Source: a virus
Virus record (IMG/VR): IMGVR_UViG_3300042731_008050
Coordinates: 1-29,228 of that record
DNA: 29,228 bases
Direction: 5' to 3' (one strand)
Shown: piece after piece, positions 7,356 to 13,579 of the stretch
How the letters are laid out: each line of letters begins with the position of its first letter
Position numbering within the stretch: the stretch's first letter is position 1
Translations under genes and position numbers: made by a program
The notes under the pieces: model-generated
Databases searched by the model: none
Seen by the model: the letters and a program-made list of their open reading frames with translations, nothing else
What the model was told of the DNA's origin: nothing

Positions 7356-8006
7356 TTATAAGTCACATATGAACTCTAATTCTTTATTTTCCTTTACTTT
7401 GTATATTGCTTTAATTTCAAAGTCTTTACTTTTATTATTTAAGCTTATATCACAATTGTAAGTTTCTGAATAGTCATAGGCATCATTATAACAATAGAAC
7501 ATATCTGTAAAATCATTATTAGTGTTATTACAAATAAATTTGTACTTTTCAGCCGTTCTTATAGCAAATATGCAACAGTCACTACAATCATTATTACCTA
7601 CATAGAAGCTTATATTTTTAGTTTCTAAATCCTTTTGTAACCATTCGCTTATACAGTCACTTAGTTGACTTTCAATTTCAGTATAATGATTCCAATATTC
7701 TTCACTGTCAGGGTCTTGACAATCTTTGATATAAAACATGTTACATAGGTAGCGCGGCATGTATCGACCGTGATAACTATCTACTAGTATTTCTAATATG
7801 CCTTCTTGATATTCTTCGCCACAATCCCAGTCAATACTATCAATGTTTTTTATCAATTTACTTTTATGAAAGATATTATTTAATGTTGAGTCTTTAACAA
7901 GTTTGTCACATTCAGTGTTAATATCTTTCATTACTATATCAAGTAATTTTCCTGTAAAGTGTTTTTTAAGAATCTTTTCAATTTCATAGTTTGATAAATC
8001 ATGCAT
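7356..8006 (-). CDS. Acidic Cys-rich hypothetical protein, 216 aa
   Basis: The frame is open 39 bases further upstream, but the earlier ATG lies inside the cassette hairpin; ATG 8006-8004 has AGGAGGATTATATATT before it and gives MHDLSNYEIEKILKKHF. Near residue 90 is 'YMPRYLCNMFYI', then an acidic region with 'NDCSDCCIF' and 'FICNNTNNDF', ending 'ELEFICDL'. The seven or more Cys could reflect metal binding but show no classical spacing. No family recognised. It shares the hairpin-SD cassette with the genes around it. Confidence 0.75.
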   Translation of the reverse strand: MHDLSNYEIEKILKKHFTGKLLDIVMKDINTECDKLVKDSTLNNIFHKSKLIKNIDSIDWDCGEEYQEGILEILVDSYHGRYMPRYLCNMFYIKDCQDPDSEEYWNHYTEIESQLSDCISEWLQKDLETKNISFYVGNNDCSDCCIFAIRTAEKYKFICNNTNNDFTDMFYCYNDAYDYSETYNCDISLNNKSKDFEIKAIYKVKENKELEFICDL

Positions 8007-8073
8007 AATATATAATCCTCCTATTTTTTGAGATAGAGCAATCAAGGATGGTTAAACCCTTGATTACTAGGTG
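8007..8073 (-). promoter_or_regulatory. Intercistronic hairpin + SD cassette (copy 3)
   Basis: A perfect 8-bp stem, AATCAAGG (plus-strand 8040-8047) with CCTTGATT (8058-8065). Flanks on the minus strand are TAACACC at the upstream stop and TCTCAAAAAATAGGAGGATT before the ATG. Confidence 0.6.
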
Positions 8074-8364
8074 TTATACTATTACTGTATCTGTCATTAT
8101 GCTAAATGATACTACTTTTAAGTAATGCTCACTATATAAGTCTTTAGTTTTATTAACACAATTTTGACATATTTGCATAAGTTTAGCATGTAAAAAAGGT
8201 TTTCTAGTCGATATTTTTTCAAATGTAGTATCCATGAATTGTAATGTAGTTCTATTTGTTTTTATATTTGTTATTCCTACTAGTTCGCAGCCTAAATCCT
8301 TTTCTATAAATCTTATTGCATGAATGCCAGTAAATTGATTAGATAAAGTCAAATTAATAGTCAT
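8074..8364 (-). CDS. Hypothetical protein, 96 aa
   Basis: The ATG at 8364-8362 follows TAGGAGGATTTATATT and is chosen over an in-frame ATG 20 codons upstream, which sits in the hairpin cassette. The protein begins MTINLTLSNQFTGIHAIRF, continues with 'LVGITNIKTNRTTLQFMDTTFEKISTRK' (a beta-strand-rich piece) and ends hydrophobic (VVSFSIMTDTVIV). No family is recognised. Confidence 0.72.
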   Translation of the reverse strand: MTINLTLSNQFTGIHAIRFIEKDLGCELVGITNIKTNRTTLQFMDTTFEKISTRKPFLHAKLMQICQNCVNKTKDLYSEHYLKVVSFSIMTDTVIV

Positions 8365-8430
8365 AATATAAATCCTCCTATTTTTTGAGATAAAACAACT
8401 AAGAGCTGTTAAACTCTTAGTCATTAGGTG
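8365..8430 (-). promoter_or_regulatory. Intercistronic hairpin + SD cassette (copy 2)
   Basis: A perfect 8-bp stem, ACTAAGAG (plus-strand 8398-8405) with CTCTTAGT (8414-8421), loop 8 bases, flanked by TAACACC and TCTCAAAAAATAGGAGGATT on the minus strand. Confidence 0.6.
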
Positions 8431-8700
8431 TTATCTTTTTATTATGTAAAAATGTATACACTTACTAATAATATCGTGATTATAATAACTAAATGCACTT
8501 ATTTGTTGCTTAAACTCTGTTTCTTCCTGTGTATCGTTATCATATTTATTAATTAGTATTGGTATATTTACATGACTACCCGGGATATATTTATCACCTG
8601 TTAAAAATATGCCCTTATGATCGTTATATAGTTTTATAGCTGTTCTTTTTTGTATTCTTTTTAAAGTTTGCCCTTGATAACTAAATTCGTTATAATTCAT
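8431..8700 (-). CDS. Hypothetical protein, 89 aa, first gene of minus operon
   Basis: Starts MNYNEFSYQGQTLKRIQKRT after TAGGAGGATTTATTATT. The phrase 'AIKLYNDHKGIFLTGDKYIPG' reads as a small beta domain; the C terminus is aromatic (YYNHDIISKCIHFYIIKR). It is promoter-proximal: upstream on the minus strand there is only the long hairpin-rich leader. No family recognised. Confidence 0.72.
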   Translation of the reverse strand: MNYNEFSYQGQTLKRIQKRTAIKLYNDHKGIFLTGDKYIPGSHVNIPILINKYDNDTQEETEFKQQISAFSYYNHDIISKCIHFYIIKR

Positions 8701-9060
8701 AATAATAAATCCTCCTATTTTTTAAGATAATGGTATTAGGCGACTTGAACGCCTTCAAGCGAATTAACGCTATTGATAGCCCGGTTTTATCCTCCTATAT
8801 ACCTGATAGCTACTTAATAGATAGCTATTTAACACCAGTACGTTAAGCGTACCACGCTTTACTACTTAAATAGGAGGAGGATATTTTTATACTTATAGCG
8901 ACGTTCTGTATACACCAATTAAGTGTACCTAGTCATATCTGTTAATAGCAGTGTACGCTATTACGACCAAATGTAGTCAAGCATACTTTTATGTAACTAC
9001 TATTTACAAGTGCTATAGTATCTACCAGTATTCAATTTTCAAAGTACCAAATTTGTAAAT
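8701..9060 (-). other. Hairpin-rich, gene-free leader of the minus operon (contains cassette copy 1)
   Basis: About 300 bases without an ORF lie between the candidate promoter near 9015-9042 and the first gene at 8700. Nearest the gene is another cassette: AGGCG/CGCCT stem (plus-strand 8738-8742 with 8750-8754), then CTTAAAAAATAGGAGG on the minus strand. Further out are small perfect stems: AGCG/CGCT near 8760, ATAGCTA/TAGCTAT near 8808-8830, GTACG/CGTAC near 8839-8855, and AATAGC/GCTATT near 8944-8962. Two further GGAGG sequences stand without a start codon. I see a structured RNA leader or decayed cistrons, not a gene. Confidence 0.45.
9015..9042 (-). promoter_or_regulatory. Candidate promoter for the minus-strand operon
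   Basis: On the minus strand TTGAAA (plus 9037-9042) and TACTAT (plus 9015-9020) are separated by 16 bases. It is the best sigma-70-like pair upstream of the operon, but the spacing is one short and the -35 is imperfect. Confidence 0.35.
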
Positions 9061-9170
9061 ACATGAAGTAGGCCAAACAAGTACTGTTGTCGTTGCTGTT
9101 TGTCGCGTCGTCCTTGATGCTAGCATAATCATATCACACAACAAACACATTGTCTATTACAAAATGATAT

Positions 9171-9217
9171 CAAGTTTGTAACAATATTATTTCTATTATG
9201 TTACAAACTTGTTTTTT
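9171..9217 (+). terminator. Strong intrinsic terminator or operator hairpin
   Basis: CAAGTTTGTAAC (9171-9182) and GTTACAAACTTG (9200-9211) form a perfect 12-bp stem followed by six T's, the form of a plus-strand terminator. There is no plus-strand gene upstream, so it may end a non-coding transcript, insulate the divergent region, or be a protein-binding palindrome. Confidence 0.6.
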
Positions 9218-9267
9218 CGCTTCTATAGAAGAAAATCGTTTTTCGCTTAGTCAGAGGCTTTGAGGTT

Positions 9268-9293
9268 ATAAAAGTGTAATTTTACACTTTTAT
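9268..9293. promoter_or_regulatory. 26-bp palindrome, candidate operator
   Basis: ATAAAAGTGTAA (9268-9279) is repeated as TTACACTTTTAT (9282-9293) with only TT between. The loop is too short for a good RNA hairpin, so a dimeric regulator binding DNA is the likelier explanation. Confidence 0.5.
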
Positions 9294-9692
9294 GTATACA
9301 TAAGATGTTTACTCTTGTAAGAATTAGGTAATTATGTTTAACTGTGTGATACCAGGCAGTTCTAGAATATTAATAGGGGTATATTCTTGTATTTAAGTAA
9401 ATGACAAGGCTATAAGTACTATAGGTGGGTAGGGTATATATTCTTATATTGTGTGCTATGCGTGTGTAGTGTGTGTATACTGAGACGTATAGTCATGCAG
9501 TCTATATAACGTGTGTGGTTAGTGCGTGTAGTACGTGTGTGCTGTGTGTGGTGTAGGCTGTGAGTGGGTTTGCTGAAAAAAATTCTCATCGACCCGCATG
9601 CATAGGCGGTTTCGAGTGCATAACATGGTCGGGTACCCCCCTTGGGCAATGAGCCTCTCCAGGCACATGGCCCTCCCTCCATCCTCACAGTC
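9294..9692. other. Gene-free GT-rich tract and GC-rich island (candidate packaging site)
   Basis: About 400 bases with no supported gene. From about 9440 to 9570 the plus strand is dominated by G and T in GTGTG-type runs. It then changes abruptly at about 9580-9690 into the most GC-rich piece of the window, with GGGTACCC (inside a longer C run), CTTGGG and CCCTCCCTCC. A minus-strand frame (9419-9688) crosses both but its product is low-complexity and looks accidental. The island lies upstream of the small terminase gene, where cos or pac sites usually sit. The packaging role is inference from position and composition. Confidence 0.35.
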
Positions 9693-9758
9693 TTTTAGGG
9701 CTAGTCAGCCTGAATTTTAGGTAGGTTTTAGGGCTAGTCAGCCTAAAATTCAGGTAGG
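9693..9758. repeat. Two abutting 33-bp direct repeats with an inverted core
   Basis: Copy 1 (9693-9725) and copy 2 (9726-9758) both read TTTTAGGGCTAGTCAG at the start and TAGG at the end, and each contains a GGCT/AGCC hairpin. Their middle 13 bases are exact reverse complements of each other: CCTGAATTTTAGG (9709-9721) and CCTAAAATTCAGG (9742-9754). A decayed third unit, TTTTAAGACTA, follows at 9759. Possible roles are terminase or integration-host-factor-like binding at the packaging site. Confidence 0.75.
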
Positions 9759-9842
9759 TTTTAAGACTAAAAATTTTTAGTAGATTTTTTAGAATAAAAG
9801 TTGCTTCCATATATTCCCAGGTCAGACTAATAGACTATAAGT

Positions 9843-9871
9843 TTGACAGTTGGCCGAATTTTTGGTACTAT
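9843..9871 (+). promoter_or_regulatory. Sigma-70-type promoter P1
   Basis: TTGACA (9843-9848), 17-base spacer, TACTAT (9866-9871). The spacer GTTGGCCGAATTTTTGG is nearly identical to that of the next promoter, so it may also be an operator. The predicted transcript would run about 120 bases to the terminator at 9969-9997. Confidence 0.65.
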
Positions 9872-9968
9872 AGTATTCAGAGCATTTTTTAAATATTTAT
9901 TAACCTCGGTTAAAAGGGTAATCAAACTATTTTCCAAAACTATTAATTTTTTTCACTATGAACATTCT

Positions 9969-9997
9969 AAAAAAGCCTATATAATATAGGCTTTTTT
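9969..9997. terminator. Bidirectional intrinsic terminator T1
   Basis: Six A's, GCC, TATATAATATA, GGC and six T's form a 13-bp stem with a 3-base loop, perfect on both strands. It lies about 120 bases after promoter P1 and directly before promoter P2. Confidence 0.8.
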
Positions 9998-10000
9998 GCG

Positions 10001-10029
10001 TTGACAGCTGGCCGAATTTTTAGTAAAGT
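10001..10029 (+). promoter_or_regulatory. Promoter-like repeat P2
   Basis: TTGACA (10001-10006), 17-base spacer GCTGGCCGAATTTTTAG, then TAAAGT (10024-10029). The -10 is weaker than in P1, but the -35 and spacer match P1 at all but two positions. The predicted transcript would be about 100 bases, ending at 10103-10135. Confidence 0.5.
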
Positions 10030-10102
10030 ATTTTTAGTGGGGATTTTAATAGCGCTTTTCAAATTAACTATGTTTAATAAAATGATAAAAATGGTTTAAT
10101 TC

Positions 10103-10135
10103 TGACAATATTTTTTGTATATTGTCAATTTTTTT
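10103..10135 (+). terminator. Intrinsic terminator T2
   Basis: TGACAATAT (10103-10111) and ATATTGTCA (10119-10127) form a perfect 9-bp stem followed by A and seven T's. Confidence 0.75.
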
Positions 10136-10136
10136 G

Positions 10137-10165
10137 TTGTAAAATTTTAAGCTAAAAGATATAAT
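10137..10165 (+). promoter_or_regulatory. Candidate promoter P3 for the terminase/head operon
   Basis: TTGTAA (10137-10142), 17 bases, TATAAT (10160-10165), immediately after terminator T2. It is the closest promoter to the small terminase gene and the likely start of late transcription, although a phage late factor could be used instead. Confidence 0.5.
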
Positions 10166-10243
10166 GGAATATAAGACGGGTGTGATATCTTAGTCTGTTG
10201 TTAACAGGATCGTACTTTTTTTTAATTGTTACTTCAATTTTAT

Positions 10244-10276
10244 GCCTTCAGTATTCGAGGCTGAAGGCTTAAATTT
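10244..10276 (+). terminator. Leader hairpin (attenuator-like) before small terminase
   Basis: GCCTTCAG (10244-10251) pairs perfectly with CTGAAGGC (10261-10268), then TTAAATTTTT. It lies 25 bases before the terS start and could act as a terminator or attenuator of the late operon. Confidence 0.55.
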
Positions 10277-10293
10277 TTATAGATGGTGGTATT

Positions 10294-10740
10294 ATGGCTA
10301 AGAAAACTATATATGAGACTAAAATAAAGCCTAATCTTGCTCTTATTACAGATTTAAGGTCTGAGGGTAAAGATATACAATACGTTGCTAATGCAATTGG
10401 CGTATCATATAATACATTTAATAATTATATGGATAGGTATGAAGATTTTATGGAAGCCTGGATAATGGGGGAACATAAAATCGCTGAGAAACTGGAAGCG
10501 GCTGTTATAAGGAGTGCTACTGGATATAAATATATTGAGCGGAAAATTGAAGAGTATTATGATAGTAAAAATAAATTTACAGGCAAAAAGATTACAGTTT
10601 ATGAAAAAGAGCAAGCTCCAAATCCTCAATTATTAATAAAAGCTCTTGAGTCATTAAGAGCTAAAAAGTGGGCCAATTCTAATAAGGCGAAAGAACTTGA
10701 GATTATAATTGATGAAGATTTAATAGAATATAGTGAATAG
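10294..10740 (+). CDS. terS: Terminase small subunit
   Basis: A 148-aa DNA-packaging recognition subunit. Residues 26-47 (KDIQYVANAIGVSYNTFNNY) form a helix-turn-helix typical of terminase small subunits, followed by 'AAVIRSATGYKYIE', an acidic helix, and the family-typical 'PNPQLLIKALESLRAKKW' near the C terminus. The ATG has a GGTGG site. The gene stands alone before a terminator, with the large subunit 550 bases downstream after three small genes. The protein would bind the packaging site, which I place tentatively in the repeats and GC-rich island upstream. Confidence 0.85.
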   Translation: MAKKTIYETKIKPNLALITDLRSEGKDIQYVANAIGVSYNTFNNYMDRYEDFMEAWIMGEHKIAEKLEAAVIRSATGYKYIERKIEEYYDSKNKFTGKKITVYEKEQAPNPQLLIKALESLRAKKWANSNKAKELEIIIDEDLIEYSE

Positions 10741-10746
10741 AAAAAT

Positions 10747-10769
10747 AGCCCCTTTATAGGGGCTTTATT
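10747..10769. terminator. Terminator after small terminase
   Basis: AGCCCC (10747-10752) and GGGGCT (10759-10764), loop TTTATA, followed by TTATT and preceded by A's. A moderate intrinsic terminator separating terS from the following genes, or allowing partial read-through. Confidence 0.65.
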
Positions 10770-10851
10770 ATGTACAAATTTTAAAAAAGGATTTAAAACA
10801 CATACTCCATACCATAAGAGTACGTGGCTGCATAGTTGCATACCTTGATTA

Positions 10852-10868
10852 ATAGTATAGCATACTAT
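10852..10868. promoter_or_regulatory. 17-bp palindrome, candidate operator
   Basis: ATAGTAT, AGC, ATACTAT form a 17-bp inverted repeat in the 120-base gap between the terS terminator and the next small gene. A loose promoter-like TTGATT precedes it. A regulator site or promoter element is possible. Confidence 0.35.
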
Positions 10869-10891
10869 AAAATAAATGTAAAAGGTGAATT

Positions 10892-10993
10892 ATGTTGAAT
10901 TTTATTAAAGGCTTTTTAGCCTGTATATTTATAGTAGGTATGGTTATAGTGATACCATTAATATATTATATTATTACAGAATTTATTAATTAA
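10892..10993 (+). CDS. Membrane micropeptide, 33 aa
   Basis: ATG 10892 follows AAAAGGTGAATT. The peptide MLNFIKGFLACIFIVGMVIV continues hydrophobic to residue 28 and ends TEFIN, so it is one transmembrane helix. It is followed 11 bases later by another small membrane protein gene with its own ribosome site. The spacing and codon use fit real coding, but the length makes it uncertain. No family is recognised. Confidence 0.5.
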   Translation: MLNFIKGFLACIFIVGMVIVIPLIYYIITEFIN

Positions 10994-11004
10994 GGGGTAT
11001 GTCT

Positions 11005-11178
11005 ATGAAAGTAAAATCGATTTCAAGATGGACTGGTACTATAATTGGATATGGTTTAATTGTAATTAACGGTGGTTTAGTTACAGCTCTGGGTATATTA
11101 TGTATTCATGTAGCATTAGTTTTAGAGTTAATAGAAATTATAGGAAAGGTTGATAAAAATGAAAAAAGTAATTTTTGA
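11005..11178 (+). CDS. Small membrane protein, 57 aa
   Basis: ATG 11005 follows AAGGGG. The peptide begins MKVKSISRWTGTIIGYG and has a long hydrophobic stretch (about residues 12-46, with a Gly pair in the middle that could turn it into two helices) and a charged end (GKVDKNEKSNF). Its last 20 bases overlap the next gene in another frame. The close packing between terS and terL supports a real gene. Function unknown. Confidence 0.55.
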   Translation: MKVKSISRWTGTIIGYGLIVINGGLVTALGILCIHVALVLELIEIIGKVDKNEKSNF

Positions 11179-11287
11179 TAAAAGGTTTGTAGCTTCCCGG
11201 GCTGATGCTGGGGCTGGGCTTACCTCTCCTTTAGTTAAAAGAATTGAAAAGATTAAGTGGAGAAAGAAAAATTTTAAAAGGTATTAA
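11159..11287 (+). CDS. Small basic protein, 42 aa
   Basis: ATG 11159 follows TAGGAAAGG. The peptide starts MKKVIFDKRFVASRADAGAG and ends with a strongly basic helix (KRIEKIKWRKKNFKRY). Its TAA shares one base with the ATG of the large terminase (TAATG), so the two are translationally coupled. The basic tail suggests nucleic-acid binding. No family recognised. Confidence 0.6.
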   Translation: MKKVIFDKRFVASRADAGAGLTSPLVKRIEKIKWRKKNFKRY

Positions 11288-12657
11288 TGGGTAAAGTAAT
11301 AAAATTAGATTTTCGTCCAAATAAAAAACAGAAATTGTTTTTTAAAGCTAAGACAAAATATATAGCTTATGGCGGAGCCCGTGGAGGCGGGAAATCGTGG
11401 GCGATGCGGACAAAAGCAGTTTTATTATGCTTAAGGTACAAAAGATTAAAGGTTCTTCTTTTAAGAAGAACTTTTCCAGAATTAGAAGCAAATCATATCA
11501 CACCTCTTCTTGTTATTTTGCATGATATAGCAGAATATATAGTTTCAAAAAAAGAATTTCGATTTCCTAATGGGAGTGTTATAAAGCTTGGTTACTGTAA
11601 AAATGAGAATGACGCGAATCAGTATCAAGGTCAGGAATATGATGTAATAATGTTTGAAGAAGCTACACTATTTACTGAGAGTCAATTAGTGTTTATTTCT
11701 ACATGCTTAAGAAATGTAAGGACAGATTTTGATACTAGAATTTATTATACATGTAATCCTGGTGGCCCAGCTCATCATTATATTAAAAGATTATTTATAG
11801 ATAGAGAATACGAAGGCGATGAGAATGCCGAAGAATATACTTTTATACCAGCTTTAATTTTTGATAATGAAATTTTAATGAAAAATGATTCATCTTATAT
11901 TAAAGTTTTGGATAATTTGCCTGAGGAATTACGTCGGGCTCATAGAGACGGGGACTGGGATGCGTTATCTGGTCAATACTTTAGAGAATTTAGAAGGAGT
12001 GTCCATGTAATAGATGATTTTGATATTCCTGACAGCTGGGTTAGATATTGTACTATAGATTATGGTTTAGATATGATGGCTGCGTTATGGATTGCTGTAG
12101 ACCCTATGGGTAATTGTTATGTTTATAGGGAGCATCATGAGCCTAATCTTATAATTTCAGTCGCAGCCGAAAAAATAAAATACTTGTCAAAAGGCGAAAA
12201 TATAAAAGCTTTTTATGTTCCTCCGGATTTATCTGCAAGTAGGCAGGAAACTGGTAAAAGTGCCTTGCAAATTTTTATAGAAAATGGTATAGTTGGATTA
12301 ATAACAAAAAATAGCAGAATAAGTGGATGGTTGTGTGTGAAGGAGTGTTTAGCTTGGTCTAAGAAAGCGGACCCGGTATTAAAGTTCTTTAAATCTTGTA
12401 AAGTTGCAATAAAACATATTCCGTTACTTCAGAGAGATGAAAAGAACCCTAATGATATAGCTCAAGAGCCACATGAATTTACGCATGTCGCGGATGCTAT
12501 AAGATATTTTTGTTCGACCTGGATTACAAAAACGAATATTCCTGAAGAGGAAGAACTCTCAGGTACATATTTCTACCCCGAATTACGAATGAAAGGGTAT
12601 TCAGATTCAGAGATACGAAAATTAGAGCTAAGCGGCGTTATTTCTGTTATTTCTTAA
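11287..12657 (+). CDS. terL: Terminase large subunit
   Basis: The packaging motor, 456 aa. The N-terminal ATPase shows Walker A GGARGGGKS (residues 29-37), Walker B DVIMFEEA (119-126) and a coupling motif TCNPGG (155-160). 'GDWD' (222-225) marks the link to the C-terminal RNase H-like nuclease, whose first acidic residue is in TIDYGLD (256-262) and whose last motif is HVADAIRYF near residue 400. This is the usual form for phages of Firmicutes. The start is coupled to the preceding basic ORF. In most such phages the portal gene follows at once; here 7 kb of glycan genes intervene. Confidence 0.95.
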   Translation: MGKVIKLDFRPNKKQKLFFKAKTKYIAYGGARGGGKSWAMRTKAVLLCLRYKRLKVLLLRRTFPELEANHITPLLVILHDIAEYIVSKKEFRFPNGSVIKLGYCKNENDANQYQGQEYDVIMFEEATLFTESQLVFISTCLRNVRTDFDTRIYYTCNPGGPAHHYIKRLFIDREYEGDENAEEYTFIPALIFDNEILMKNDSSYIKVLDNLPEELRRAHRDGDWDALSGQYFREFRRSVHVIDDFDIPDSWVRYCTIDYGLDMMAALWIAVDPMGNCYVYREHHEPNLIISVAAEKIKYLSKGENIKAFYVPPDLSASRQETGKSALQIFIENGIVGLITKNSRISGWLCVKECLAWSKKADPVLKFFKSCKVAIKHIPLLQRDEKNPNDIAQEPHEFTHVADAIRYFCSTWITKTNIPEEEELSGTYFYPELRMKGYSDSEIRKLELSGVISVIS

Positions 12658-12677
12658 AGAAAAAGGAGAAGAGGCCT

Positions 12678-13544
12678 ATGAGTCCAAAAGAGTTAAGAAA
12701 TATTGTATTTTTAGACAACTGTGCAAACTTTGATGTATCTAAATTATTTTTAAAGGCAGTTCCTTCAAAAGGTGATGATTCACAGGATACTGTAGAAGTT
12801 ATCTACACGCATTTTTCAAGAATTCACTATGATAAATTTCCAGAGCTTAAAGTGGTTTTATGCCCAGCTTCAGGTGTGTCTCATCTATATGAGGATAAGC
12901 CTGATAATGTTAAGGTTATATACCTTGATAATGAAGCAGAATTAATGGATAGAGCTGTGTCATCAGCTGAGTGGGGGATTACAGCAATGCTTAATCTTTT
13001 ACTAAAAAACCAGGAAAATCTTCTAGGAAAGAAAATAGGTTTTGTGGGTTTTAGCAGAATGGCTCAGCAGATTGCTAAAAGGCTAAATTGTTTTAACGTG
13101 GATATGAAATATTTCGACCCTGATACTAACTTACCTTTATACATTTCTGATAAGCTAGTAAATAAAGTATCTAAAGTTAAGCTTATTTATAATAATAGCG
13201 ATATTATATTTGTTGGTCTTCCAGATGATACTATTTATACAAATTTTATAGATGAGGTAGCTTTTGCGGAAATGAGCAGGGCTTATTTCATTAACTCATT
13301 TAGAGGACATTTAGTTGATGGTTTAGCTTTAGTTGATGCTTTTGATTCAGGTAATCTTAGAGGTTTAGCTATTGATGACATGTCTTCTTATGCTGTAAAT
13401 GTACAGAGTCAGCTTATAGTTTTAAATAAGTTACCACCTAATGTTATAGCATCACAGTATGAGGCGGGAAAAGGACTTCAGTCTAGAATTAATACGGACA
13501 TGTTAATTCTAGATAAATTACAAAAATTTATAGCAGCAGGTTAA
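12678..13544 (+). CDS. D-2-hydroxyacid dehydrogenase-like protein, catalytically degenerate paralog
   Basis: A 288-aa Rossmann protein of the D-isomer 2-hydroxyacid dehydrogenase family, with 'VSSAEW' (residues 94-99) and a nucleotide loop GFVGFSRMA (121-129). Compared with the next gene, its paralog, the second loop Gly is Ser. The catalytic Arg is kept (Arg209 in SFRGHLVDG), but the Glu position is Ser (AIDDMSSYA) and the His position is Tyr (ASQYEAGKG instead of TPHIAGKG). The N-terminal domain is shorter than in cellular members (about 310-330 aa in total). It is probably inactive as a dehydrogenase and may be a structural partner of the downstream paralog. Start has AAAAGGAGA. First gene of the module after terL. 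Confidence 0.8.
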   Translation: MSPKELRNIVFLDNCANFDVSKLFLKAVPSKGDDSQDTVEVIYTHFSRIHYDKFPELKVVLCPASGVSHLYEDKPDNVKVIYLDNEAELMDRAVSSAEWGITAMLNLLLKNQENLLGKKIGFVGFSRMAQQIAKRLNCFNVDMKYFDPDTNLPLYISDKLVNKVSKVKLIYNNSDIIFVGLPDDTIYTNFIDEVAFAEMSRAYFINSFRGHLVDGLALVDAFDSGNLRGLAIDDMSSYAVNVQSQLIVLNKLPPNVIASQYEAGKGLQSRINTDMLILDKLQKFIAAG

Positions 13545-13551
13545 AAATATT

Positions 13552-13575
13552 ACACTCTTTTTAAAAAGGGGGTGT
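13552..13575 (+). promoter_or_regulatory. Hairpin covering the ribosome site of the second dehydrogenase gene
   Basis: ACACTCTTTTT can pair, with several G-U pairs, with the A-rich/GGGGGTGT segment that contains the ribosome site of the gene at 13580. Weaker than the hairpins at 26371 and 27861, and may be chance. Confidence 0.3.
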
Positions 13576-13579
13576 TGAT

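Noticed and set aside
8738-8754. Hairpin AGGCG-TTCAAGT-CGCCT (minus strand) looks like a tRNA T-arm, followed by ...ACCA
   Set aside because: No matching acceptor stem, D-arm or proper anticodon arm can be placed upstream, and the 3' part is too short. It fits the position of the intercistronic hairpin cassette.
9419-9688. 89-aa minus-strand open frame rich in His and Thr
   Set aside because: Its product is low-complexity and reflects the GT-rich tract; there is no ribosome site at its start and no resemblance to a protein family.
10405-10841. Minus-strand open frames over the small terminase gene
   Set aside because: Antisense to a clear terminase gene and composed of hydrophobic low-complexity residues.
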